Notes under the pieces: generated by a model
The model's database searches: none
Seen by the model: the letters and a program-made list of their open reading frames with translations, nothing else
Told to the model about the DNA's origin: nothing
Program-made: the position numbers and the translations under genes
Shown here: one piece after another, positions 21,636-32,525 of the stretch
How the letters are laid out: every line of letters begins with the position of its first letter
Position numbering within the stretch: position 1 is the stretch's first letter
DNA from: Lactifluus volemus
Lineage: Eukaryota; Basidiomycota; Agaricomycetes; Russulales; Russulaceae
Assembly: GCA_022376515.1 (NCBI GenBank)
Contig: WTXI01000078.1
Location: 89,245 to 153,244, forward strand
Length of the DNA: 64,000 bases
Direction: 5' to 3'

Positions 21636-23543
21636 CTAGGATAGTGTGTGATTTTTAGTGGTAGTGGTCACGCTGACCTGTGATACTTCTAAATTATAGT
21701 AGAGCCATCCTCTTTTACTACTGCATTTGAATGGGATCATCAGTGCGCGCTCAGAGCAAAGTGGGAAAAATATTTCCGTACCAGACATTCCGGCGTTCGT
21801 CACGTGTCGCTCTTTACTGGAAAAGAAATGTTCAAAAATCCTGTGCAACTTGTTAAGGAACACGTGTAGACGGTGGCCATCCTGTTCTGCCCGTCGAAGA
21901 AGTGCAGAAAGCTCTGCCTTGAAGACGCCTCTATTGAGAGCGGTCTGGCTTCCCGCGTTCATGAGAACCACGAGCGTCTCTACGAACACTTGCTCGTTCG
22001 GGAGATTATCCGGTTCGTTTGAAAGAATCCCATGAACAAACGAGTCAATGTTCATCGAGTCAACCCTGGGTAGGTTATCGAGCGAGCAGAATATTGTGTT
22101 TGATGACTTGCCCACCACGTCCTGTAGCCAAGCCAGATCCGAATCCATGAGGGGATTTTTGCGCAAGAAGTATCTCGCAAGCAACGCGCAAATGGAGCGA
22201 GAAGTAACACGGATCGCAGGGTCGCTGTCGGTCCACAGCATCCGCATAAAGCCCATATTTGCAAAGTTGATCCGCAAATCACTTAGTACGTCCACGGATG
22301 GCGTCACACCGTTGGGGGTGATGGAGGCTCTGGCGACGTAATGGATGGCATCCAAGCATATCAACAGGCGATGCTTGCGCACTTTCCCGTCGAGTCCAGC
22401 TGTGAGCGACGCACAGCTTCGTAGGAGAGTATGGAGATGATCGCGGAAGCGAATACCTCTGGACCAGATGGAGGCGTTCATGAGCCGGACGACCATTTCT
22501 CCCGGGATGCCCGCCACGAACTCTTCAGCCTTGGATTTGTCAGCCAGTGCGGGAAGCTTGAACAGCCATCGAAGCGCCTCGACCTCTCCTTCCACTGGAG
22601 CTTTCAGGGCTCCTTTGATGATGCTCCCCCAAAACCCGTCCTTAAGATGTTCCGCATGTCTCTCCACAACCTCTTCAAAGAAGTCGATGCAACTGACGAG
22701 ACTTTGCTGTCCATACGACATGTTCATGCCTTTTGGAGACGCTAGAAGGCGATGTACTAGCTTCAGGAGCAAATGAAAGTAGTGTGATGTGAAGGAGATG
22801 GAAGAGTGCCATATATACCACCAGATGTTGGACATTGGGGTGCGATATGGGCAGTCGTGAGCGATGCAAGGAAGGATGGTCAGCGCGAAGTATGCAAGAG
22901 CAAAAAGTCCAACGGAAACGGAGACAACGATGGCCACCGTCTTGTTGATCGAGAAGAAGAATATCACCAAGCCAACGAAAAAAAGGAACACGGAGAGGTG
23001 GAGGAGTGTTGGGGTCGTCTCAACTGCATGAAGCATGCGCATGTTGTACTTCTGCATGCCGCGAAACAAATACGAACGGACCCGCGCCTGCTCTCTCTGT
23101 GAGCTCAGCAATTCGGGTAGTTGAATGTATCTGCACGCCCACTGCTGCGTCAATGTCGCGAACAGAGCGGATGTAAGACTAAGCACGAGGCTCAGCAGCC
23201 ACATTATGTTGACCCAGATCATGCGCGTGTCGGGAGAGAATGACGGGTACGGTTGGGGCTGGACGACGGCCCCGTTTCCTAAACCGCTGAGTTGCTGTGA
23301 TATCTGCCCGAGAAGGAACGTCGTCTTGTCGCTAGGGTCAGGGGATAACTTTTTGTAGCTTTCAATGATGAGGGCCCCGACGATTACGGAGAAGAGACCG
23401 GTCTTCAGCTTTGTCATTGTGATGAACGCAGAACCTGGTAGATTACGACTCACAAACACAAGAACCCCAGACGCGTCTTCCTTCCACGCATCAGTGACAC
23501 GCTTATCGTATTCTCTAGCCTCAAGCATATACTTGGACCACAT
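21636..23543 (-). CDS. DUF6535 membrane protein, paralogue E (N-terminus shifted)
   Basis: 635 residues from MWSKYML in the frame that carries the DUF6535 helices, WKEDASGVLVF, QQWACRYIQLP and a WTDSDPAIRV version of the C-terminal motif (Thr instead of Ala). The expected N-terminus lies in a different frame: an ATG at 23681-23683 begins MSDCELTQ and runs past the signature out of frame. Two-frame comparison with A places the net shift near 23570, where A reads TTCTATGCCACAG and E reads TTCGACTACAG. The main frame has no ATG before MWSKYM, so either translation starts at the signature methionine or the gene is broken at its first 45 codons. The C-terminus is about 50 residues longer than in A. 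Confidence 0.75.
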   Translation of the reverse strand: MWSKYMLEAREYDKRVTDAWKEDASGVLVFVSRNLPGSAFITMTKLKTGLFSVIVGALIIESYKKLSPDPSDKTTFLLGQISQQLSGLGNGAVVQPQPYPSFSPDTRMIWVNIMWLLSLVLSLTSALFATLTQQWACRYIQLPELLSSQREQARVRSYLFRGMQKYNMRMLHAVETTPTLLHLSVFLFFVGLVIFFFSINKTVAIVVSVSVGLFALAYFALTILPCIAHDCPYRTPMSNIWWYIWHSSISFTSHYFHLLLKLVHRLLASPKGMNMSYGQQSLVSCIDFFEEVVERHAEHLKDGFWGSIIKGALKAPVEGEVEALRWLFKLPALADKSKAEEFVAGIPGEMVVRLMNASIWSRGIRFRDHLHTLLRSCASLTAGLDGKVRKHRLLICLDAIHYVARASITPNGVTPSVDVLSDLRINFANMGFMRMLWTDSDPAIRVTSRSICALLARYFLRKNPLMDSDLAWLQDVVGKSSNTIFCSLDNLPRVDSMNIDSFVHGILSNEPDNLPNEQVFVETLVVLMNAGSQTALNRGVFKAELSALLRRAEQDGHRLHVFLNKLHRIFEHFFSSKERHVTNAGMSGTEIFFPLCSERALMIPFKCSSKRGWLYYNLEVSQVSVTTTTKNHTLS

Positions 23544-23683
23544 CTCATTTTCTGACTTTTCGTAGGCTGTAGTCGAAGTCGTAAGGTGGTCCAGCCCTCT
23601 GTCACGGTATTCCCTGACGGCGACGTACTTTTGTTGGGCATGGAATATCCATGGGCAGGTTGAGTTAACTCGCAGTCAGACAT

Positions 23684-24347
23684 CCTTTTTTGCCTCTGTT
23701 ATGCCACCACTAATGAGGAGAAAACGATGGCACTGGCAGTCGTGATAGAATGACGGTTGACTGCGCTGCTCAGCCATTTGACTCATACTATTGAGTTTAC
23801 GGTAACAGACACAAACAACTTTGGCTGAACTCGACTGTGACAAGCCGATGATGCACGTGCCCAAAATTGGTGAACTATCGAAGAATGAAGCTAACAGCGA
23901 CCACTGAACATTCATCCAGACCTCACTGCAGGCCGCACCAGCCATGTCAGTTCCAAGTCTCTCAGGATTATGCTTGGGGTGTATCTTCAAGAAATTAGGT
24001 ACGTATAACCTCGTAATTATGAGGAAGAAGGCATCGTAGTTGTATACTTGTACATACATGACAGCCAGCCTCAAATTATACTTGGAAAACCCAACGAAGA
24101 GTAGGTAAACATGGGAGCTAGCATGAGTGTGAGTACTTTTCCTTGTCACCGAGGTTCCCAACGGACGTCGAGTCGCCAACTGGCTCGCTGTCAAACGTGT
24201 CTCCCATTCGCAGTATTGGCATCGCGTATCTTTTGCCGGCTGTGTCCTGCCAATCGCGTCAGAGACTCGGATGCGCCTATGGAGATCCGGGTGAAAGAAT
24301 TACTGTACCTTTGGATGACACTGAGATACTCGATCACAATTTACTAG
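23684..24347. other. intergenic, no gene recognised
   Basis: Between paralogue E and the F-box pseudogene. A minus-strand frame of 172 residues (23676-24194) overlaps the start of E and resembles no family. Confidence 0.4.
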
Positions 24348-25809
24348 TCAGAACCTCGAAGGATCCACCAAGCTCAGGCTCACAGGGTGGCCTGCTGTTT
24401 CGCGTTCATCAAGTAATTCGGCAAATGCATCTTGAGAATCGTTTCCTCCAGAATATCCAACCTCCTCTAAGTTAGGAAGAAGCTCCAGTGGTTGTTCTTC
24501 ATCCTCAGAACGTAGGGAACGAGAAATTCCTGTGATGATATTGTCTTGTACATGAAGTGTCTTCACATTGCTGAATGGTCTGAGAAGTTCACGCCACTGT
24601 GCACATTCAGTCCTTGGATGAGGTCGGCCAAATACATGGCTGAGCGTGACTTGCTCCACGACAGCGAGCGCAGGTGCAAGTGTATTGAGGATTTGTACTG
24701 CAAATGCTACCTGCTGATTCAGGTGTCTGCACTTGATCCGCAAGACCAATGGGTGTTTGCATTTCCCTGTCCAAGGGTCTGCCCGCATACAAACAGAACC
24801 ACTATTGAAGCTGAGCTTGACCATGCTAAATCTGAGTTTTTGGGATGATTGCATGAACTGCAACAGGTGTGGAACAGTAAAGGAGAGTGGCTGATTAAAA
24901 AAATAGATGTGAAGGATGCCGAGGAAAGGGGCGCTGATCCGAGCAATAAGAACCTCCAAATATGTGGCCGTACCATAGAACACAAATTGGCGAAGGTCAG
25001 TAAGTGTGACTGGCATCATGTTTGGGTTCAGGAGTAACTGTGCCAGTGCCACACTAGCAGGATCAGGGTTGGGGAGAGGGGAAATAAATCTAATTATGAG
25101 TCTCTCCAGCTGGGGCATAAATGAAAGCCAGGTAAGTCAATGATTTGGTGGGAAATAATGAATTTTTTGAAGAAAGAGAGTGACAAGACCCGTGGCAGTT
25201 GTCAGAAAAGGAGATCTAACTGGGAGTGAAATTGCTGTCCTCAGCACGAGGCGGCGTAGATTGGGTGCTCGAAATGTTGTAGGCATAGAAAATACTACTT
25301 GTCTGGTCCGAGAATCGATAAATATCTCTTCCAGAATTGGGAATTCTTTGTCCATAACCCCGGGCCTGATGAACTTTTTCAGATCTGAGGTTGACATCCA
25401 AAGGTTGATTTGACGCAAGCGATCACGGTGCGAGAGGGCAAGCAGTATGCTCTTCTGCCGTCAACTCCCGTTCGGTGTCGTTAGTAAGTGGCAGAGGTGG
25501 TGAATGTGCGAGCATGTCCACTACAGGTACACCATAAGTGCAGATCAGAATAAGATTCAACTTGGATGATGATGAAAGAATAATGTTTCGCCACAGACGA
25601 CAAACGTGCATCAATTTGTACCACCAGCGCTGCCGTAACCAATACCAGTGCTGCTTGCCTTCCTCATCTTCGTACTCTTCCGGATAGGCCAGTCGATAGA
25701 CATGAAATAGGTGGAGAAGCACGTCGTCGTTGAGGATGTGGATAGGTGAGTGTTGCCAATTTCCGTTACACCCTTTTGATTTGCAAGTCGGTGAACAGAT
25801 CAGTGACAC
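24348..25809 (-). pseudogene. F-box protein, frameshift plus internal stop
   Basis: The start MSLICSP is followed by a typical Agaricomycete F-box: IHILNDDVLLHLFHVYRL, WWYKLMHVCRLWRNIIL, and then GVPVVDMLAHSPPLPL. Near 25450 the frame breaks: the first frame reads AEEHTACPLA, while the neighbouring frame continues SILLALSHRDRLRQINLWM. That second frame runs on until an in-frame TGA at 25137-25139, after which the same frame continues LTWLSFMPQLERLIIRF to the end at 24348 (leucine-rich, LRR-like). F-box proteins bring substrates to SCF ubiquitin ligases. Two independent lesions make this copy a likely pseudogene. Without them it would be about 485 residues, normal for the family. Confidence 0.8.
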
Positions 25810-26840
25810 GACTTGAAAAGTTTGGAGCTCACAACTTCGTTCACGTTCATTGGGCCTTTTAATCAGGGGAGAAATTTTTCTGGTAGACCACTAATGGAAC
25901 ATTTTCAGGGAGGTGAGTAATGACATCATGATGGGATCAGCATAGCGAGGGGTGCATAGACACCAGACAGGAGAGGGAGTGGATTCGGATTTCGGAAACT
26001 GGTTATTGACTCGACCTTGTCCTTCCTTCACACTGCTCTGTTCTTGACCACGTCAGCCCGCTCAACTCCTCAGATTATCTCAGATGCTGCCATTCCTCTC
26101 AGAGACTTAGACAAGGCTGCAGCCACCATCCTGCCAGTTGTGTCTTTTTCATCATTCTTCTCTTTTTTCCCATTACCGCTCGTAACCACCCCGCCATTTG
26201 CCACGACCACTCAGTCTCCTCCTTTATATCACCATCACTGCCGCCATTTGTCTCCGTATCGCGTCACTCACACCTCTATCTCCGTAACCACTGCCCGTCG
26301 CCACCCCACCGCCCACATATCCGCTCCGCCAACCGTCAGCCATTCCAGCTCTTTGTCGTCCTCCTTTCCCTTCATTGTCCTCTTCCTTTGACCCTCATCC
26401 CCATTCACTTTCACAATTTGTTCTTGTCACACCGCTACCGGCTCACAGCAAGCCACCCCGCAGTTTCGATGCCGCTGTTTTTGTTATCACCGCCGCCCCC
26501 GTGTTACCTACTTCACCGTCACCACCATGTTTGAATCACCCCAGCGTCCATCCAATATTGATTCTTCGTTTGACAATTCATTATTTCTTTTTATTGTCTG
26601 TTCCCTCCAGGCCACCTGATGCTGCCTCCAGTAACACGGTCCATGTCTCAAGCACAAAACGCCGCGCCTCAGGCCTCCGGCTCTGGAGCCGCGGCTCCCC
26701 CAACAGCTCCTGCGGGAACGCCTCATCGTCCACCCCGCCCCCATCCGCACCACCTCCACAATTCGCACGAATATGGACCTGACATATGTGAGTACCACAG
26801 GAAAGGATGTGAGTAGGAGGAACTTGAACAAAGGAGGATA
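25810..26840. other. CT-rich intergenic with one small Pro-rich ORF
   Basis: 26000-26600 is strongly pyrimidine-rich on the + strand, as often seen ahead of fungal start codons. It leads into a 65-residue + strand frame at 26619-26816 (MLPPVTRSMSQ, rich in Pro, Ala and His). This could be the first exon of a gene cut off by the neighbouring DUF6535 copy, or chance. No family recognised. Confidence 0.3.
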
Positions 26841-28814
26841 TCAGTACGAAATTGCGGCATATGGACAGCAACATGGCGGACGTGGTGTCAAAATACTCTT
26901 AACGATGTAAACGATAAGGGATAGGGTAGCATCATAATACGGTACATAGAACAACATGGAACAAAAATCATACGTTGTTTTCAGCGTTCGTTGGTCAGGC
27001 TCGTCAGGGGGAAAGAAATGTTCAAAAAGGTCGTGTAATTTGGGAAGCAAGTCGTGTAGACGGTGACCTTCCTGTCCTGCCCGTTGAATGAGAGCAGAAA
27101 GTTCTTCCCCGAGGACACTTCTTGGGAGAGTGGTCTGGCCTTCCGGAATCATGAGAATCAGGAGCGTCTCCACGAACACTTGATCGTTCAGGAAACTATT
27201 ATCGGAGTCCGACTGGTTTGACGAAAGGACGCCATAAACAAAGGAGTCGATGTTCATGGTGTCGACTGTGGCGAGGTCTGTTCGCGGCTCCCCCAATACG
27301 TCCTCTAATAGCCAAGCCAGATCCGGCGGATGCTCGCGCAAGAAGTGTTTCGCAAGCAATGCGCTAATGGAGAGAGAGGTAACACGGATAACAGGGTCGT
27401 TATCAGCCCAGAGCATCCGCATAAGGCCCGTATTTCCAAAGTTGACCCGCAAGTCACTTAGTACGTCCGGTCTTGACTTAACGTCAGTGGGGATGAAAAA
27501 AGTTCTGGCGACGTGGTGGATAGCGTCCAGGCATATCAATAGGCGACTCCTGCGAACTTCTTCGCTGAGTCCATCTGTGGCCGATGCACAGCTATGGAGA
27601 AGGGTGTGAAGTTGGTTGCGGAAATGGACCTTTCTGGGATCGACGGAGTTGTTCATGAGCCGGACGACCATATTTCCCGGGATGCTTGCCACAAATTCTT
27701 GAACTTTGCTTGTGTCAACCGATGCGAGAGACTTGAACAACCAACCGAGCGCCTCAACGTCTATATTCACTGGAGCTTCCAGGGCCCCTATGATGTTACT
27801 CCCCTGAAAACCGTGGTTGAGGCCATCCTTGAAACCATCCTTGAGACGCTTCATATGCCCCTTCGCAGCCCGTACAAGGATGCCAATCCACCCGACGAGT
27901 ATTCGTTGAACTTTTCTTATCCACGTGATCTCGGGTCGAGGTCGTTCTGTGACGTAAGGAAAGGAGGGTGGTTCCGTGATTTTATAAACCAAGTGGAGGA
28001 TCCGGAGAAGCTCAGTCGCTGTGAAGAAGAGGAAAGCGTGCCACAGATACCACCAGATGTTGGACATCGGGGTGCGATATGGACAGTCGTGAGCAATGCA
28101 AGGAAGGATGGACAGCGTGAAGTGCGCCAGAGCAAACAGCCCGACGGAAACTGAGATAGCGATGGCCACCGTCTCGTTGATCGAAAAAAAGAATATCGCC
28201 AAGCCGACGAAGAACAAGAACACGGAAAGGTGGAGAAGTAATGGAGCCATCTCGACTGCATGGTGGATGTAGTACTTCCGGGTGCCGAAAAACAAATACG
28301 AACGGACCCGCGCTTTGTCTTTCTGCGAGCTTGGGATTTTGGGTAGCTGAGTATATCTGCGTGCCCACTGCTGCGTCAAAGTTGCGGAGAGAGCCGAAGT
28401 AAGGCTAAGCACGAGGCTCAGCGACCACATCGTGTTGACGCAGACCATTCGCGTAGAGGGAGAGAATGACGGGTCCTCTGTCCGCTGGGCGAGGGTCCCG
28501 TTTCCTAAACCTGTCAGTTGCTGTGATATTTGCCTGAGAAGAAAGTTTGTTTCGTTGGCGGGATCAGAGGATAGCTTTTTGTAGCTTTCGATGATGAAGG
28601 CCCCGACGATTACGGAAAAGAGACCGGTCTTCAAGTTTGGCATTGAGATGAACGCTAGACCTGGTAGATGCACGGTAGGACTCACAAACGTAAGAACCCC
28701 AGATGAATCTTCCTTCCATTCTTCGGAGACACGTTTATCGTATTCTTCAGCCACAGGCATATACTTGGACCACATCTCATTTTCCGACTTTTCCTGGGCT
28801 GTAGTACAAGTCAT
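26841..28814 (-). CDS. DUF6535 membrane protein, paralogue F (start overlaps upstream ORF)
   Basis: 657 residues from MTCTTAQEKSENEMWSKYM. It contains the DUF6535 helices, QQWARRYTQLP, YRTPMSNIWW, and C-terminal motif WADNDPVIRV. The segment between helix 4 and the C-terminal region is longer than in the others (about 30 extra residues around the AKGHMKRLKDGF stretch), and the C-terminus has a hydrophobic extension (FYVPYYDATLSLIVYI). The N-terminal MSDQEPSN stretch expected from A and B lies in a separate frame at 28811-28930 that stops by TGA overlapping this ATG (TTATGACTT). The main ORF is intact; whether the start works in this form is open. Confidence 0.8.
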   Translation of the reverse strand: MTCTTAQEKSENEMWSKYMPVAEEYDKRVSEEWKEDSSGVLTFVSPTVHLPGLAFISMPNLKTGLFSVIVGAFIIESYKKLSSDPANETNFLLRQISQQLTGLGNGTLAQRTEDPSFSPSTRMVCVNTMWSLSLVLSLTSALSATLTQQWARRYTQLPKIPSSQKDKARVRSYLFFGTRKYYIHHAVEMAPLLLHLSVFLFFVGLAIFFFSINETVAIAISVSVGLFALAHFTLSILPCIAHDCPYRTPMSNIWWYLWHAFLFFTATELLRILHLVYKITEPPSFPYVTERPRPEITWIRKVQRILVGWIGILVRAAKGHMKRLKDGFKDGLNHGFQGSNIIGALEAPVNIDVEALGWLFKSLASVDTSKVQEFVASIPGNMVVRLMNNSVDPRKVHFRNQLHTLLHSCASATDGLSEEVRRSRLLICLDAIHHVARTFFIPTDVKSRPDVLSDLRVNFGNTGLMRMLWADNDPVIRVTSLSISALLAKHFLREHPPDLAWLLEDVLGEPRTDLATVDTMNIDSFVYGVLSSNQSDSDNSFLNDQVFVETLLILMIPEGQTTLPRSVLGEELSALIQRAGQEGHRLHDLLPKLHDLFEHFFPPDEPDQRTLKTTYDFCSMLFYVPYYDATLSLIVYIVKSILTPRPPCCCPYAAISY

Positions 28815-28930
28815 AAGGTGGTGAAACCCTCTTTATTCACCGACGGTGACATACTTTTATTGGGCATAGAACGCCCATACGCGGATTGGAGTAACTCGTC
28901 GAGGGGGTTAGACGGCTCCTGGTCTGACAT
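28811..28930 (-). other. upstream ORF / detached N-terminus of paralogue F
   Basis: 39 codons starting MSDQEPSN, with MPNKSMSPSVN as in the N-terminus of A. The stop TGA (28811-28813) overlaps the ATG of the main frame by two bases (ATGA). Either a decayed N-terminus produced by indels or a short upstream ORF. Confidence 0.6.
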
Positions 28931-30255
28931 CGCTTTTTGCCTCTGCTGTGTCGGCGTTAATGGGGAGAATTGATGGGCGTCGTGGCAGAATGATTGTTGA
29001 CGCGTGATCGAGAACGAGAATCACCTGACTACTGACTAGTTGATAAATTGCGCAGCAGTCGCTTTATTTCAGCGCTCAGCACCCCAAGCTAAGGATATCA
29101 CTCTTGGGGTTCCGTTCAGCGGCAAAAATCAAGTGGTATTTTGTACCATCCTCCTAGAATCGTGTAGATTACAGCATGGTGGGCGCAGTAAATGAGGTAA
29201 ATTAATTTGTTAAAATAGCGAAGTCCCTGAGGAGAACCTTTTTCGGGCGCAACATGGCCATGGAACATTGAATGTCCTGGGTGTCAAGTTGTCGGCCTCG
29301 AAGCAAGTCTACGAGGCGGTCGACATGACGACGCCATGAACTTTACAACGGACTTGCCGAAAGTGAAGGGAACAAGGAAACGTAGCGTGTCCATTGTCCG
29401 GTGTGGTGTGGCTGCCACGAGGAACGGCATCATGCATGGCCCTGTCAAACTTCTGACAGATGGAGACATCATACTGTACCCATGATGGTTGACGGAACGA
29501 CTGTATTTCAAATCCCTGACGGCCTGGAGCAGCGCAACAGGTCACGATTGCCAGCCAACTGCAGTTAAAAATTGCAATATATTCGAGGATGTAAAGTTAT
29601 GAAATCCCAAGGGAATGGAGATGGGAGGGCCAGAACGACCATGAGATGGTGAAAAAAGTGAGCGCAAATGAAAATAAAGCCATGGTCGACAGTACAGATC
29701 GAGGAAGTATGATTACAACGGCTCCCATCTGGTCCGCTTTTAAACATGTCAACACTCCCGGCTATTGTTGAACTGGGGTAGGCAGTAGGCCTCGAATTAT
29801 GGTTGGGAGGGGTGGACAAGTTACTGATGAATGTATCATCATAGGACGGTCGTGTGTTGTCATGCCACTAACGCTGATACGCGGGGAACAAGGTAGGAAT
29901 GGTTAGGGGGAAAACGGATAGGGTACAGTACTCGGAAAAAGATTAGGGGTATGCTGAGTCGAGAAATGAGCATATGGACTGTTCTCGTTCTCGTGTGGAG
30001 AGTGGAGTGATTATAAGTAGAAAGCCGCGGCTAGTGTCACGAGTTGCAGGGCCACATCTCATTCTCGACCAACTTGGTCCCTTAATCTTTTTTTTTTTCT
30101 TTCTTTCCTTGCCTTCTCTTTCATCGACCTCGACTTTCCGCAGAGCGAGACGAGCAACTCTTGCCAACCATTGGTTCCAAATTTTCTATTCGGTTTCCAA
30201 CCGACAATCGACCGTTGAGTGACAACCTCCTCCCAACCTGGATTCGAACACCATC
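28931..30255. other. intergenic, no gene recognised
   Basis: About 1.3 kb. 29100-29195 is a shared DUF6535 flank remnant. Frames at 29284-29545 (-) are short and not recognised. The last 300 nt form the upstream region of the kinase gene. Confidence 0.4.
30084..30120 (+). promoter_or_regulatory. pyrimidine tract upstream of PIP5K
   Basis: A T/C run (TTTTTTTTTTCTTTCTTTCC) lies about 140-170 nt before the ATG at 30256. CT-rich runs near transcription starts are common in filamentous fungi. Its role here is inferred from position only. Confidence 0.4.
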
Positions 30256-32525
30256 ATGTCTGCCGCCGCAGCTTTGCCATCTCCCGTAGATTATCCGAGT
30301 CATCGCGCAAATACCGCCCTTTCCACCCGCAGCTCCCTATCGCGCAAGCCATCCTTCTCACGATCTTCATCGTCCTCCGTAGCCACTCTCAGCCCACCAG
30401 TTACTCAAGGCTCCAGTGCAAATCCTATTCATTTTCTCGGCCCAACTAGCCAAGTCGCACAACAGGAAGTCCATATCGTAAAGGTAACAGAGGAGACAGT
30501 ACGCTTGCCGCCAACAAATCTAGCGGGCTCTTTCGTTCAGAAGGTCGGAGATCCCTTCTACCGCGTGGTCACCCATGGCGAAGAACTGGGAAGCAACCCA
30601 GGTCCCCCGCCACCCTCGCCACCCGCGAGTGTTGGCCAGCCGGACGAAGACGAAGACGTCCGGCTGCGTGGCGATGCCCCTCCTGTGCCACCGTCCAAAT
30701 CCGAACCCATCTCTGTGGCACCCATTCATCGTTCACCGCGTCTTTCATTTTCCTCGTCCCACCATTCTTCCCTCGCTGGCCCAGGACCAAGCACGATGTC
30801 GCGTCGCTTCCGCGGTGATGATTCGCCGATACTCTCACCAATCACGCCTTCCCGCCGGCTCGTGCCCGTGGCTACCGACGGCTTTCTCCAACCGCCGCAA
30901 GTGCCAACCATGCGGCATGCCCGCCGTAACACCACTGGCTCAGCGCCGCGCTCTCCCCGACTCGGTGGCCGCGTTCCGAGCCACCTCACGCTCTCCGTGG
31001 ACGATGGCGAACTTCCAGAAGAACTCGTGAGCGACATGCAACAGCAAGCTGAACAGATTCGCAGGGAGCGCTTATCGAAGCGTGTCAAGCAAGCCGAAGA
31101 GGTCCCGCGCGTACTTGTTGGTAATTTGATCGGCGAGGACCATGCCAACTATGTGTTGATGTACAACATGCTCACCGGCATACGCATTGCGGTATCTCGA
31201 ACGCAGGCCAAGGTGAAACGGCCGTTGACTGATGGCGACTTTACCGCCCGACATAAATACTCGTTTGACATGTGAGTGCCATCGTTGGCATCTCGTCGTC
31301 CGCTGATGGTTGACTTGGGCTGAAAGCATCGGCAACGAGCTGACACCGTCAGCTAAATATGACTTTAAATTCAAAGACTATGCACCCTGGGTATTCCGCG
31401 AGCTGCGTGAGGACAGCTTTCACCTTGACCCAGCGGACTATCTCCTTTCCCTCACCGCGCAATATATCCTTTCTGAGCTCGGTTCTCCGGGAAAGTCCGG
31501 CTCATTCTTCTACTTCTCACGTGACTACCGTTTCATCATCAAGACCATTCGTCGCGCAGAACACAAGTTTCTGCGTTCGATACTGAAACGTTACCATTCC
31601 CACGTACGTGCCAACCCGCATACACTACTCTCCCGTTTCTATGGCTTGCACCGCGTCAAACTGCCACATGGGAACAAGATACACTTTGTGATCATGAACA
31701 ACCTTTTCCCTGCTCACAAGGACATTCACGAGAGCTATGACCTCAAAGGTAGCACCGTTGGTCGACTGTACCCTGAGGACAAAGCCCGTGAAAACCCACG
31801 TGCAGTCCTCAAAGACCTCAATTGGATCGATCGACACAAGGAACTCGAGCTCGGCCCCGAGAAGCGCGCACTCCTTACGGAGCAGCTCCGTCGCGACACC
31901 GAGTTTCTCAAGGAACTCCACGTGATGGACTACTCCCTTTTGGTTGGCATACATAACATGCAGCGTGGCAATCGCGACAATGTCCGACGTAATACGCTTC
32001 GCGTCTTTTCGCCCCCCGACGTCCACGTTCCGCCACAGCCCCACGCGCAAGGGAGCGCCCACCGTCGCCGCACTGTGACGACGGCGACACCGGAGCAGCC
32101 GCATATCGTGCGTCGTGCTATGCGCATGAACGCCAATGCCAACGTGAAAAGTCTCTGCGACGGAGTCCTGCCCGAGGAAGACACGGGCGACCGACAGCAG
32201 TTCCTCTTTTATCAAGACGAGGGCGGGCTCCGCGCGACGGATGAGCAAAACAAGCTGCTCGACACGGTGTACTACGTCGGCGTCATCGATATTTTGACGC
32301 CTTATGGCGTACTCAAGAGAATCGAGCATTGTTGGAAAGGCATGTCTGCTGATAGAGTACGTCTTTTTTGGGTTATAAGGCAGTTTTTTGATTGGTGTTG
32401 ATGTCGTGTTGTTATAGCACAAGATCAGCCCAGTACCGCCGGCCGAGTACGGGGACCGTTTCTTTGCGTTTATTCGTGCGATCATGCGTGGAGGTGAAGG
32501 TGGCGCGCGGTTCAAGGCCGAGTAG
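30256..32525 (+). CDS. MSS4: phosphatidylinositol-4-phosphate 5-kinase
   Basis: Three exons, 30256-31271, 31327-32356 and 32418-32525, give 717 residues with both introns GT..AG and in phase. The N-terminal 290 residues are Ser/Pro/Arg-rich and probably disordered. The PIPK catalytic domain follows: a glycine-rich loop GKSGSFFYFSRDYRFIIKT, the DLKGSTVGR motif (Asp about residue 477), the catalytic segment MDYSLLVG (about 539), and the GVIDILTPYG motif (about 658) before the lipid-specificity loop and the C-terminal VPPAEYGDRFF. It makes PI(4,5)P2 from PI4P at the plasma membrane, supporting actin and endocytosis in yeasts (Mss4/Its3). No lesion seen. It is transcribed towards the condensin gene. 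Confidence 0.95.
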
